Shown: positions 24,461 through 35,277 of the stretch, one piece after another | How the letters are laid out: every line of letters begins with the position of its first letter | Position numbering within the stretch: position 1 is the first letter of the stretch | Assembly: GCA_002335605.1 (NCBI GenBank) | Contig: BEDY01000007.1 | Span: forward strand, 744,001-808,000 | Direction: 5' to 3' | DNA from: Prillingera fragicola | Taxonomy: Eukaryota > Basidiomycota > Tremellomycetes > Trichosporonales > Trichosporonaceae | DNA length: 64,000 nucleotides | The notes under the pieces: model-generated | What the model was told of the DNA's origin: nothing | Database searches by the model: none | Seen by the model: the letters and a program-made list of their open reading frames with translations, nothing else | Position numbers and translations under genes: made by a program

Positions 24461-24951
24461 TGTGGATAGATGGGTTCTAGTGGATGCGTGGGGCAGAGGG
24501 GATGCGCGTGAGGCGAATGTCAAGCTAGACGTTGTTTCTTTAAAGAGATGGGAGTGTGACAGTACAAAGTCCGGGATATCGCTGCCGGGCTACCGGAGGC
24601 CGTCCCGGCACATCCCTCCGCCCGGCCCACCGGCCCGGTGCGGAAGTAGACTGAGGCACACCGGGATATAGAACACGTGTCTGGGTGGGAGCCTGATCAC
24701 TCTTTTGCATGCCTAAATTTCAGTTATGCTCCCGGTAGGCCTAACCTGGTCCCCACGCCTAACAGGAGTTGGAGGATAGGCCTGCGTAGGGATTTGCCTC
24801 CGTTTGCACACGACATGCTTCCCTTTGCACGCCTATCCTGCTTCGAGTGTAATCACGTGACATAAGAACTTCACAACCTCCCTCTTTTCCAGATTTCTCA
24901 ACCCCCTTCCTCATCCTCCCCCTCCTCCCTCCCCCAAACTTGCATCCAGCC
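24461..24951. promoter_or_regulatory. Divergent regulatory region with repeated short motifs
   Basis: This lies between the galacturonate-reductase-like gene and the DEAD-box gene. It contains a CGG/CCG-dense stretch (24571-24650), two copies of CCGGGATAT (24571-24579 and 24661-24669), and CACGTG at 24674-24679 and 24854-24859. Three GCCTAA sites (24711, 24739, 24757) and GCCTATC on both strands (24775-24781 inverted, 24831-24837) also occur. The downstream CACGTG lies 93 bp before the helicase ATG. Confidence 0.5.
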
Positions 24952-27455
24952 ATGCTCTATCGCACGGCTATCGCGCGCAGCAGCGCTGCTGCTAAGATTC
25001 TGGCACGCCCAGCATTCGTCGCTCGTGCTCTTCCCCGCTCCACCACCACCGCTGCTCGTCGTAAGTTGTTTCGCAGCCAGGGAAGACTCGGAACGACAAG
25101 ACTGACACTACTGCAGTTTCTCTCCTGAGGGCATACTCTGCCGCCTCCGCTCAGATTAAGGAGTCCGACACCGACGATTTCTTCACTCCCGAGATCTCCT
25201 CCGAGGCCCCCGCCTCCCAGGTCGCTCCTGTCGCAGAGGTTGCCACGCAGGCATCCCAGCAGGCTGGCACCAATGCCCACGACGAGTTCTTCACAACCCC
25301 CGAGCACACCCAGAAGAACGTCAATACTGCTGCCCGGTCTGCTCCCAACGCGTCGCCCGTCAGCCCTAAGGGTAGCAAGGCCACCACCAAGCTCATGCCT
25401 TTCAGCGAGCTCCAGGGCCGTATCGACCACGACATCCTCAAGTCGCTCACCTTCAAGCCCTTCAACCTGACCGCCATGTCCGAGGTTCAGAAGCGTGTTC
25501 TTACCCGTATGCCCGAGCTTGCAGGCGGCAAGACCCCAGTCAAACTCCAGGAGAACGAGTCGGAAGGCCAGACTCTTTCGCGCAAGGAGCGTGTGGCTGC
25601 CGGCCGTGAGGACCTTCTCGTCAAGGCCAAGACTGGTACCGGCAAGACCATTGCCTTCCTCGTCCCTGCCATTGAAGCTCGTCTCCTCCAGATCAAAAAT
25701 CTTGTCACCAAGCCCGATGAGTCTGGTGAGATCCCCTCATCCGCCGAGCAGGGCCAGATCGCCCGCAGTGTGACCCGCTCGCACGTTGGTACTCTCATCA
25801 TCTCGCCTACCCGTGAGCTTGCTACCCAGATTGCCAACGAGGCTCTCAAGCTGTGCACCTGGCACAAGGATATGCAGGTCCAACTCTTCATTGGAGGCAA
25901 CACCGGCCCCTCGAACCGTCGTGAGCAACTCAGGAAGTTTACGAGCATCCGTGAGGGCCGCAAGGACATTCTCGTCGCCACCCCCGGTCGTCTCCGTGAC
26001 CTGATCAACGAACCTGAAGTTCGCGACGCTCTTGCTACTACCGACACGCTTATTCTCGACGAGGCCGACACGCTTCTCGAGTTGGGTTTCAGCGACGACC
26101 TGCACTTTATCATGGACCATCTGCCCGTAAACCGCCAGACCTTCCTCTTCTCGGCTACCGTCTCCCCTGCCATTGCCAAGGTGGCCAAGAACGCCCTGAA
26201 GCCCAACCACTCGGTCATTGACTGCGTTCCCAAGAACGAGTCCAACGTGCACCTCCACATTCCCCAGTACACAACTGTCCTCCCCGATGCCTCGGAGCAG
26301 CTCCCTCACGTCTTGCGTCTGATCGCCCAGGACCAGCTCGAGAACCCCGGCTCCAAGGCCATTGTCTTCCTGCCCACCACCAAGCTTACTATGCTGTTTG
26401 CCACCCTCATCCGCCAGCTCTCGCGATACCTCCCCAGGGGCACCAGCGTCCACGAGATCCACTCGCGTCTAGACCAGGACAGGCGCTCGCGCGCGGCTGA
26501 CCGTTTCCGCCGCGACAATAATGCTTCGGTCCTCGTCACCTCGGACGTTTCGGCCCGTGGTGTCGACTACCCCGGTGTCACCCGTGTCATCCAGGTCGGT
26601 ATCCCCTCGTCGGCTGACCAGTACGTGCACCGTGTCGGTCGTACCGGCCGTGGTAGCTCCACCAGTGGCCGTGGCGATCTTGTTCTTCTCCCCTTCGAGG
26701 CTGGCTTCCTCCAACAGCTTAAGGGCATGCCTGTCAAGGACTACCCTGCCAAGGACCTCATTTCCGACCTCGCGGGGCTCGCCGAGGCCGAACCTGGCAT
26801 TCCTGACCCCGCAGCTATCAAGAATGCCGCTCAGGGTATTCTCCCCGGCCTCGACCCCCTGGCTGTAAACGAGGTCTTCACTTCGCTTCTCGGCTACTAC
26901 TTGGCTAGGACGGAGCTCGTGGGCGAATCCACCGAGAACGTGTACGAAGGCCTCAGGGCCTGGTCCGTCGGGGGTGCCGGCCTCCCCGAGCCCCCGTACC
27001 TCGCGCCGACCTTCTTGCGCAAGATGGGTATCAAGGACGAGGGCCGAGGCGGAGGCGGTTTCCAGCAGCGCTCGTTCCCGCCCCGCGGCGACCGCGAGGG
27101 TGGTTTCCAGAAGCGCACATTCCCGCCCCGCGGCGACCGCCAGGGCGGCTTCCAAAAGCGCTCGTTTAACCCCCATGGCGACCGCGAGGGCGGTTTCCAG
27201 CAGCGCTCGTTCCAGCCCCGCGGCGACCGCGAGGGTGGTTTCCAGAAGCGCACGTTCCAGCCCCGCGGCGACCGTGAGGGCGGTTTCCAGCAGCGCTCGT
27301 TCCAGCCCCGCGGCGACCGCGAGGGTGGTTTCCAGCAGCGCTCGTTCCAGCCCCGTGAGGGCGGCTTCAACCGCTCCTCGGGCGGTGGTTCCGAGCGCCG
27401 TGGTCCTCCTACCCGCCGCAGCACCTTTGGCACGTCGCGTCCCGATCGCGAGTAG
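24952..27455 (+). CDS. MSS116: Mss116-like mitochondrial DEAD-box RNA helicase
   Basis: Join 24952-25060, 25117-27455; 815 residues. An Arg/Ala-rich presequence (MLYRTAIARSSAAAKILARP) predicts mitochondrial import. Helicase motifs are in order: Q-motif region NLTAMSEVQKRVL, motif I AKTGTGKT (207-214), SPTRELA, TPGRLRDL, motif II DEAD (351-354), motif III SAT (382-384), VLVTSDVSARGVDYPGV, and motif VI HRVGRTGRG (from 541). The C-terminus holds about seven 15-residue GGFQ-RSFxPRGDRE units, an RNA-binding RG-type tail. Mss116 relatives act as general RNA chaperones in mitochondrial splicing and translation; the exact orthology is inferred from the presequence plus motifs. Confidence 0.87.
27054..27371 (+). 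repeat. 45-nt in-frame repeat array in the helicase tail
   Basis: About seven copies encode GGFQ(Q/K)R(S/T)F(P/N/Q)P(R/H)GDR(E/Q), the last one shortened. Units differ mainly at codon 5, codon 7 and codon 9, and units 4 and 6 are identical at protein level. This points to recent unequal exchange. Each unit supplies one or two Arg next to Gly and a Phe-Gln pair, typical of RNA-binding low-complexity tails. Confidence 0.9.
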
Positions 27456-28190
27456 GCGTGCAAACGTCGCGAGCAGCTCGCCCTGCTACTGTAGCTCTGG
27501 ACGTTGTCTTGTCACTCGGCCATGCCACAAACACACACCTCAATCCAAAATCTCAGTTTTCGCATCACAGTTCCTGTCTCTGGACACGCTCCTCAGCATG
27601 CCATCGGCGATACCCACCCCTCCTAGATTGTTGTCTTAGTAGAATCTCATGCTTTATGCAGCACACTCGTCATTGGACCTCCGTGGGCTCGGCCCGGAAT
27701 AGTACCTGCATCAGCTGTAGGCAGAACAAGTGTTAAAGAAACAAAATGTCGTGTGACGAGGACATGTTGTAGCCACGCATAACCGAGTGAGTCGAGTCTC
27801 CAGCACGGCATAGTGGAGCACTATTCATCGAGCTTGGCGGCGGCGCAAACGGCGAGCAACCCGAGAATGGTGTATTTTCTCATATTTTGTCGTCGTCAAC
27901 GCTCGTAGTCGGCGGCAGCACGCGCCGGACATGGTGGCACCTCATGGCGAGCCATGTGCGTTGGGTGACTACGCAGCTTGCCCAAGAGAAATAAATGCGC
28001 AGAGAGGGGGTTGCAGCGAATGAGCTCAAAGGCGACGTTGTTTTCGTCTAGTTAAGAAATAATGCAGTAGATTGTCTATTGTAGGATATGGAACGAGTAT
28101 CTGATGGAGAGGATAGTACCGTGGATGAAACCACCACAAGCCGAGTCCTGCGGCTCGGCCAGAACGGCTCAACATGGACAGCAAAGAAGT
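27456..28190. other. Convergent intergenic region
   Basis: 735 bp separate the helicase stop and the stop of a minus-strand secreted-protein gene. I see only short overlapping open frames. Confidence 0.4.
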
Positions 28191-29452
28191 CTAACAGAAG
28201 GCAGCAGCCACGCCAGCCAACACTGACGCCACGACGCTGAATGCGGTCCAGGCAGGCCGCACAGCGCTGCTTGAATCAGACAGGGCCGCTTGGCCGGTAC
28301 TCTCCTCCCTGTCGCCGGCGCCGCCACTCGATCCGCCAGCAGCAGAAACGAGGGGACGCCCACTTGCGTCGGTGGTGGTGCTCGAACCGCCCACGGCGCC
28401 ACCAGACCCCGGAGAGCTGTTGGATCCAGACTCCGAGCTGGGGGTCTGTGCGTGGGACCCAGAGCCTGCGGTGCCATCGGCGCCACCGCCGCCATCGGCG
28501 GAGGATGCCGAGTTCGGGACACTTCCCTGCGAGGAGGGTGAGCTGGACGACGCGTCCTGGGCCGCGGCGCCGGGGTTGGAGGAAGATACCGAGCCGGCCC
28601 CGCCCAACGAGGCGACGCCCGAAGACCCCGAGCTGCCAGACGAGCCGCCAGACGATCCAGACGAGCTCGCCGACACGCCCGAGCCAGTCTGCACGACGCC
28701 GTCAGGGTGAGGTTCAGCAAAGACTGGCGTCCCAGGCACATTCGCCACTGGCGCCTCGCTGCTGGCCGCCACTGGCGTGGCGTTGGTCGCTGCCACTGCC
28801 GCCGGTGCTGGTTGTGCGGTTGTTGTGGGTTTCTGAGCAAGGGGGGCTGCTGGTGCCGCGGAGGTGCGGTCGCGGTAAATGCTCGTGTTGTCTGGGCTGG
28901 GGTCCGCGCCGTTCATGAAGGCTAGTGGGTAGCTGCACCATTCTGATTCGTCGTTGTCCGTGTCGATGGAGCGGCGGAGGCGACGGAGGTGGCGGCGTAG
29001 GAGAACGCTTGGCTGTATGCTGGTAGCCGTGATTTCGGGAAGGCTTGCGATGCTGAAATCGCCGGAGGAAGTGGGTGTTTGTGTGGGTTCGGGGAGAGCA
29101 GCGAGCGTGTCCTCCTTTGCCACGTCGTTTGGCACGCCAGTCGAGAGCACTACGTCGTCGCGGTTCGTAGGTGTCGGCGTCGGTGTTGTCAAGTCTATGC
29201 CAACATTGATCGAGTCCAGTTCTGGATCTGGGAATGTTTCGTACCACACCTCTGTCGACGTCTCGGTGGGCATGCCAGTACATCTTGGTGGTGCTGTACC
29301 GATCGCGGTCGACGCCGTCGTTGGAATCACTGCTGCTGACGTTAGCCATCTCCACGCGTCCTGTATCCGCAGCACCTCAGGCACCACCCGTTGTACTCAC
29401 CACCAAAGGCGCCGACGGCGCCAACAGCTACAGCGACGGCCACTGAACGCAT
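28191..29452 (-). CDS. Ser/Gly-rich secreted, probably GPI-anchored protein (array member 1)
   Basis: Join on minus 29452-29401, 29335-28191; 398 residues. Exon 1 encodes the signal peptide MRSVAVAVAVGAVGAFG; the intron falls in phase 1 right after it. A Thr/Pro-rich segment, a basic RRHLRRLRRS patch (a possible Kex2-type site) and a CSYPLAFMNG segment follow. A long Ser/Gly/Ala-rich stretch then leads to a hydrophobic C-terminus (WTAFSVVASVLAGVAAAFC) that looks like a GPI signal. No enzyme domain is seen. The acceptor is a CAGCAG tandem, so one Ala may be present or absent. It is a likely cell-wall or surface protein. It shares intron position, orientation and architecture with the next two genes. 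Confidence 0.7.
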
Positions 29453-29743
29453 GATCGAGTGATACAGCAGTGTGAGATCACCCAAGAACGATGCTGTGAA
29501 GAGATTTCGAAACGCGTCTCGTGGCTGCCCGGGTCCCACTTAAGGAGATTCTGGTGACACTAGATAGCGGGAACCTGTACCTCGTGTATTAGCCGCGGAA
29601 TGGCGTGGACCAGATGGCACCGACTGTCGTCGTCGTACTTTGTACTCATCTCTCTCCTCGAGACGAGCCTGCGTACATGGCGGATGCGGCGATAACCCCG
29701 CCGGTCAGTATGTGCGCCTGTCCCATCGCATGTGCGCTGTACG

Positions 29744-30802
29744 CTATGGCCACCACTGCGACAACCCTGCGCCACATGCCACGACCGCCACAGCCACGGC
29801 GCCGAGAGACGGCCCGAGCGCTATTCTCTTTGAGGCCTTGTTGTGGCTCCAGTTCGCACCAGGGATGGACGCTGTGGGAAGATGCGTCGGAACAATGGTC
29901 GACACAGTTGGGAGGTCGTGGCACCCGACATCGTTGCCGGGGCTAGGCGGTGGCTGCCTGGGTTGGCCGCCGGTGGCGGTGGGTGTGCTCGGGCCGCTCG
30001 TGGCTGTTCCTTCTGCTTGTGGGGGAGTAGACGACCTATCAGCAGGGTGGGTGGTGGTGACTGTCACGGGTTGGCCGTCGGAGTTTGTTGTGGCGACGAC
30101 AACTACGGAGTATCGGTACGCGAAATTGTTGGCCGGGTCATTATAAAATACACAGACTGTGCTTGCCGCTGCGGCTGGCGGCGCGAATGGTGACCAGGAA
30201 AGCGCAGAGTTTGCGGCTGACACTGGCGCCAATGGTACGGCGCTTGTCGCAACTTGTAGGACCGGGAGAGGGGGAAGAGCAGGTGGATTACGACTGGGTT
30301 CTGGCCCAGGTCCGACGCGGGCTGCCGACGCCGTCGGGGTCTCGTCATCCTTGACCACTGACCTGGACAGTGCCGGCTTGGGAGGATCTTGAAACACTGG
30401 GCCCGGTCCAAAGGCCTTTTCCACCAGAGCGGCCGAGATGAAAGCAGGTATAGCGATCAATGTCGCCACTGGTTGTCGGTGCTGGTGGATAGAAGGCACG
30501 ATCGTCGGTACTGCCAAAGCCTCTACCAAGGACGATCCACTCGAGCTCAACGATGACAAAAAACTGACAGCATCCTCGCTACCAGGGAGGCCCCTGGTAT
30601 CGCTTCTGCTGATAGCGACTGAGGAATGAGTTAGTCATGACCATAGCCGTGCGGTGGCATGGATTTCCCGGCCGGCTGTGCGAGCACGATCATCGCGCAA
30701 GCCACAGCCCCTGCAGTGCCGTGTACCGTGCACACCACCCACCAGCTTGCACTCACCAGCAGCCACGAGTGGAAGGGCTAGCAAGTCTAGTGCTGCCTTC
30801 AT
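29744..30802 (-). CDS. Secreted, probably membrane/GPI-anchored protein (array member 2)
   Basis: Join on minus 30802-30757, 30618-29744; 306 residues. Exon 1 is the signal peptide MKAALDLLALPLVAA, and the intron follows it in phase 1. The mature part has a Ser-rich start, Pro/Thr-rich regions, a short ordered-looking block (VCVFYNDPANNFAYRYSVVV) and Ser/Thr/Pro runs. It ends in a hydrophobic segment (LGAVAVAVVACGAGLSQWWP). An intact open frame begins at 30559, but the signal peptide on the upstream exon with good splice sites argues for the longer model. No known domain is recognised. Confidence 0.65.
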
Positions 30803-31455
30803 CTGTAGAGGAGTAGCAAAGTGTTCAACGTTCAAATCATTGCTACTGGGCCAGTTGTGACCAAGCACTCTCTCGACGGCATCGGCCGCCTTGGGGGCTA
30901 GTTCGAGTTGGCTCTTCTGTGCGGGCCAGAGCACAAACAAGACAGACGTCTCTGTGTCATCATCGAGCGATCTGCAATCAACCCAGTACAGTTGCAAAGC
31001 CCAAGGCAGCAGCTGCTAGGCGCTCGCTGCACCTTGTCAGTATCACTTGCACGTCTGTACTCGCCTTCTGGCCCGTTGATTGCACTTTGTTTGCAGATCT
31101 TGTGACCACTTGTTGCCTGGGTCGTGCCTTCGGATGCGGATAGTGCCACTGGAATCCGAAGTGCGGGCTGCAAGACGCCGAACCGAGTAGACGACGTGCG
31201 TCTCCTGTTCGGGTCCTCTGCTGCTGGTCACCTGCTGGTCCTGCTGGACGCTTGCTGTATGACCTGCAATGACAGACGGGGACTGTTGGAGATGGAGTCG
31301 AGGGCTATTCAGGTCACGCGTCATACAAAGGTTGGAGAGCGCGACTGACTCTTGTGTCGACTCTTCTCAGTGTCTCTCAGATCAACTGTACTATGCACAA
31401 ATCACATTATGTCAACACAGTAAACAACACCCCCGGCAACCTGGCTGCACACAGC
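30803..31455. other. Intergenic region inside the secreted-protein array
   Basis: 653 bp separate array members 2 and 3. I looked for a fourth signal-peptide exon with a phase-1 donor and found none. Open frames here are short and overlapping. Confidence 0.4.
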
Positions 31456-32199
31456 TCACAACTCGCCCATCCCCGCCCCAGCGATAATAGCAACGACAAC
31501 AACCGCCGCGGCGACCCGATTCCTCTCTGCGCCATTCCCAGCCGTCCCGTTCGTACCATTACTAGGCAGCGAAGGGGACGGTCCCGTGGTAGGGGTAGAA
31601 GATGTGCTAGTGTTTACAGACGACGAAGGAAAGGAACTGGGGCTGGGGTCAGCGCCCGGTCCAAACGCAACCGTATCGCTACTCCACCTGTCAGTGTCTT
31701 TGAAACTCCAAGTCGAGGTGGCCGTCACGGCGCTGCCAGGCGCAGACGTGATTGTCGTCTCGCTCCCTCCTCCCGAGGCTGTCCGCGAGACGACCAGGCT
31801 GCTGGCAGTGGTCGGGCTGAAGATCGGCACGTTGTTCCCGTCACTGTCCGTGGGGACGTTGAGGGCTTCGCTGGATGCCGACGCGGCGGCGTCTGGTGTG
31901 CGTGTGCCGTCGCGCGGGTTGGTTGTAGCTTCTACTGGGCCGCAGGTCGCGGGTGGGAGGGCGAGGCAGGTGAAGATGTTGCCACTGTTTTCGACTTGGC
32001 GGTTGAGGAGGCGCGAAAAGGGGACGGAGACTGCGATGTGTTAGCAAAAGGTGGAGGTCTGGTTGGGTGGCAAATCGTCGAGTTTGCGCCAGTGGGTGTT
32101 TGCATCTAGTGCGAGTGGGGGGATGCAGTGGCCTCGGTTGGGTCACTTACATGCTGAGGCTGCTGGGACGAGCAGGATGGCGAGGACAGATGCTTTCAT
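31456..32199 (-). CDS. Ser/Thr-rich secreted, probably GPI-anchored protein (array member 3)
   Basis: Join on minus 32199-32151, 32030-31456; 207 residues. Exon 1 encodes the signal peptide MKASVLAILLVPAASA with the intron in phase 1 immediately after. The mature chain has one cysteine pair (TCLALPPATCG) and Thr/Ser-rich stretches with Asn-x-Thr sites (NTST, NGTNGT). A C-terminal GPI-type hydrophobic tail (AAAVVVVAIIAGAGMGEL) follows a small-residue region. No catalytic domain is visible. With the two genes downstream it forms a tandem array on one strand. Confidence 0.7.
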
Positions 32200-32495
32200 G
32201 GTGGTGATGGGTGATGGTCTAGTGACAAGGTGGAGGTGCTTGCGTGTTGACCATGTCGTTGCGGCAAGAGGCTGTGCACCACATGCTACCACAATAGTGC
32301 CAGCCCCACATTGTGCGCAGCTCGCACAAATCTCTCATTGGGCAGAGCCTGCTGTCGTACAACAATGCATGGGTCAATGATCTAATGCTATGCGAGGTGT
32401 CTATGCACATCTTTTTCTGGTCCAGGCTGGCATCCTTAATGTTGTCGAGCAACTCTGCCGCCACAACTCCTGCTACGTCCCACTCCGTGCCAGCA

Positions 32496-33775
32496 CTATG
32501 CGTCGAGTGCCTCGGCATACTTTTCGTACTCTTCGGGCGTCATCTCGTCCTCGTCCGCCTGCGTAACGTCGATCAACTTTTTCGCAACACCGCCAACCAT
32601 AATGGTAACGTCTGCGTTCGGGTCGCCGCCAGGAGTGTCCACTGGCGTCTCCTCGGCCGTGGCAGTGTCGTCCAGCATGGCCGCTTCCTCGAGCTCCTCG
32701 TCCTCTTCGTCCATATTGGCATAGTGGGCGGCGAGCGCCTCGTCCTCGTCCTCGACCGTCTTGGCCGCGCCGGCAGCATGTGCTTCGCGCGCCTTGGTTG
32801 CCTGCGCTTCCATCTTGCGACCCAACGTCGTCGTCTCGCCGGTAATGGTCGAGTTGGTGTACCACACTGGAATCGCGTTTTGCTCGAGCTGCTCCTCGGC
32901 CAGCTTTTGGGCTGCCTGGGCGTCGTTGGCGGCGCCCAGCACCACGTCGACGCGCTGCGCAGCTTCCGCGCCCTCGGTTTCTGCGATGGCGTCTGTGGTG
33001 ACGTTCTGCGCGATCCAGGCAACGATATTGATCGTCGGCAAGCGCGCACCCTCGATGCTCTTCAGGGCATCACGGATAGGCGCCGTAGCGACGTTGAACC
33101 GCTGCATGCGATCCTGGCCACCCTCCTCCTGGCCGTGCAGCGCCGGGTCGTCGTCGACTAGCTCGGTATGGCACACCTCGCAGATGAATGCCTCGAGCTG
33201 CGGATCAAACGTCTGCGCTACCTCTAGTAGATCATAAGTCTTGCCGCACCGGGGGCACATGTGGCCGCGCTTGCCGACCTCGTTCTTAATCTTCTCGTCG
33301 ATGGCACGGCGCATCATTGCGATGCGGTACTTTACGACGTCGGAGAACTCGCGGTAGTCGAGGTACCAGTAGATGACATCGCGCGACTTGTTGATGCCAG
33401 CCGTAGCACCGTTGGCAAGCTGACGCTGCTGGTACCCTGTCAAGGTTGCCTTTTCCTTGTTCACGTAGCTGCCGTCAGGCTACTGAGTACAGTGGAGAGC
33501 AGCTTACCGTTTGACTAGCCTGTGTACATGAAGCATACCGAGGTACTTGCGCACATCGTTGGGGCCAACGTTGAGCATTTCGCTCAGCTTCTTCTCTGTT
33601 ATCCTGCCAGAGTCAGTTTCATGCCATGGCTTGTCCTTGTTGTCGCTACGCACACATTGTGCTGGATGAGAATGCGCAGAAGAATAACGTAGGGCGAGTC
33701 GTAGAACGAGTAGGCGACCTTGTACACCAAGTCTTGACAGCGCCGTGACACTTCCTCCTTTGTCAGCTCTGACAT
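32496..33775 (-). CDS. TFA1: TFIIE alpha subunit
   Basis: Join on minus 33775-33654, 33603-33508, 33468-32496; 396 residues. The N-terminal winged helix reads YDSPYVILLRILIQHNVITEKKLSEMLNVGPNDVRKYLGMLHVHRLV. A zinc ribbon with Cys 144/147 and 169/172 (CPRC..CEVC) follows, then a Gln/Ala/Glu helical region. The C-terminus is acidic (DEEDEELEEAAM; DEDEMTPEEYEKY). This order is that of TFIIE-alpha, which joins the RNA polymerase II preinitiation complex and recruits and stimulates TFIIH. Both introns lie in the winged-helix half, and their joins rebuild conserved sequence. It is divergent from uL4m with 227 bp between starts. Confidence 0.93.
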
Positions 33776-34002
33776 TATGCTGCTGCTGCTTGGTGCTGCG
33801 TGTATGTGCAGAGAGTCGAAGAGTGTGAGCAGCACAGTGTGCAGACCACCAAGAGACATCCTCGTAGTGGCCCGGGATCAAATCCACGTGGCAACTCTCA
33901 CCAGATTTGCCTCCGTCTACACCGAAAGTTGGACTTTTCTCCTGTGTCCATACAACTCGACCAGCTGCTGCCATCTCCGACTCTCTATCCACAATCAACA
34001 CC
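33776..34002. promoter_or_regulatory. Divergent TFIIE-alpha / uL4m promoter with CACGTG
   Basis: 227 bp separate the two start codons. A CACGTG palindrome at 33884-33889 lies almost in the middle. No TATA box is obvious on either strand. Confidence 0.5.
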
Positions 34003-35277
34003 ATGAGGTCGGCACTCCCCGCTCTGCGCGCACCCGTCGCACGCGCCACAGTCGCAGGCCCCAGCAGGGTCACTGTCCCCGCTTTCAGCCGCGCCGCCTC
34101 GACCGCTCCCAAGGCTAAGAGCAGCGAGCTGCCCCCGAACATTACCTTTGAGGACAACGCTGGAGCTAAGAAGCAGGTTGGACTGTCTCTTCTCTCCCGT
34201 GGAAGTGAGTAAAGCATTGGAGGGGAATGGGCGTTTGAGGAGGCTTTCAGAAGCTGCTTTGGTAGTGGCCAAGCTGCGCTGGCCGATCTCGTCTTGTGCA
34301 CCTCCTGCTCGTACTCGGCTGACAACCCAGAACGCCTGCACGTCAAGCCCCGCGACCCCTTTGAGCCCATCACCCACCCCCTCTCTTCTCTCGCGTCGAC
34401 CAACCCCACCCTTCCCACCGCCACTGCCATCTCCCTCCCCTCCGATGTATTTGGCAAACCCTTGCGCAAGGACATTCTCCACCGCAACGTCGTGTGGTAC
34501 CTTTCGACCCTGCGTGCGGGTAACCAGAGCACGAAGAACCGCAGCACCGTCGCATACTCTGGCCGCAAGCTGCGCGCCCAGAAGGGAAGCGGAAAGGCAC
34601 GTGTTGGTGACGCGAGTAGTGGTATTCGTGAGTAAATCCTGGCGCGGCTGAGCCGGCATTGAAGAGGCTCTCATACTAACCGTTCAGGTCGTGGAGGAGC
34701 ACCCATTCACGCCCTCAAACCCCGTGACTGGGCCCAGGAGCTCCCCCGCAAGGTCCGCGAGCTTGGTCTTCACACTGCCCTCTCAACAAAGCTGTCGTCT
34801 GGTCTCCTCCGCATTGTCGCTGACCTGAACGAGGCCGAGTGGCAGGGCACCAACGACGCCGTTCGCCGTCTCGGCGACGGCCCCGCCAACCCCACAAACG
34901 TGGCTGACCCTGGAAAGTACACTGAGCGCTTCGGCCCCCGCAATGACCTCTCCATCCTCTTCATTCACTCGCCCAACAAGCCCGCCCAGGAGGTGGACAA
35001 CCTCTGGCTCAAGCTCCGCAACATTCCCAAGGTCGAGCTCCTTCCGTCCGATGAGGTCCTCGCATACGACGTTCTCAAGTACCGCTGGGTGGTCGCTGAG
35101 GCCGCTGCCATCGATGCGCTCTCCGGTGACGCCATCCAGTTCGGGTCTGACCCCGAGTTTGACCGCGAGATTGAGGCCCTTATTCGTGGCGATGCGCCCG
35201 CCCTGCCCGAGCCCGTCAAGCACGTCAAGCTTGACGGCAGCGCGGCGGCGCCCGCGGAGAACAGCCCCTCGGCGTAG
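34003..35277 (+). CDS. YML6: Mitochondrial large-subunit ribosomal protein uL4m
   Basis: Join 34003-34204, 34331-34627, 34688-35277; 362 residues. A mitochondrial presequence (MRSALPALRAPVARATVAGPSR) precedes the ribosomal L4 core: FGKPLRKDILHRNVVWYL, RAGNQSTKNRSTVAYSGRKLRAQKGSGKARVG, RRGGAPIHALKPRDW and LPRKVRELGLHTALS. These loop motifs are diagnostic of L4. Introns were placed at donors GTGAGTAAAG and GTGAGTAAAT; the first excludes an earlier GTTGG that would break the frame. The product is part of the mitochondrial 54S subunit at the exit tunnel. The last 30 residues are Ala/Pro-rich. Confidence 0.92.

Noticed and set aside
34177..34330. Earlier donor GTTGG for uL4m intron 1
   Set aside because: It gives the wrong phase for the L4 core. 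The later GTGAGTAAAG donor at 34205 restores the frame.
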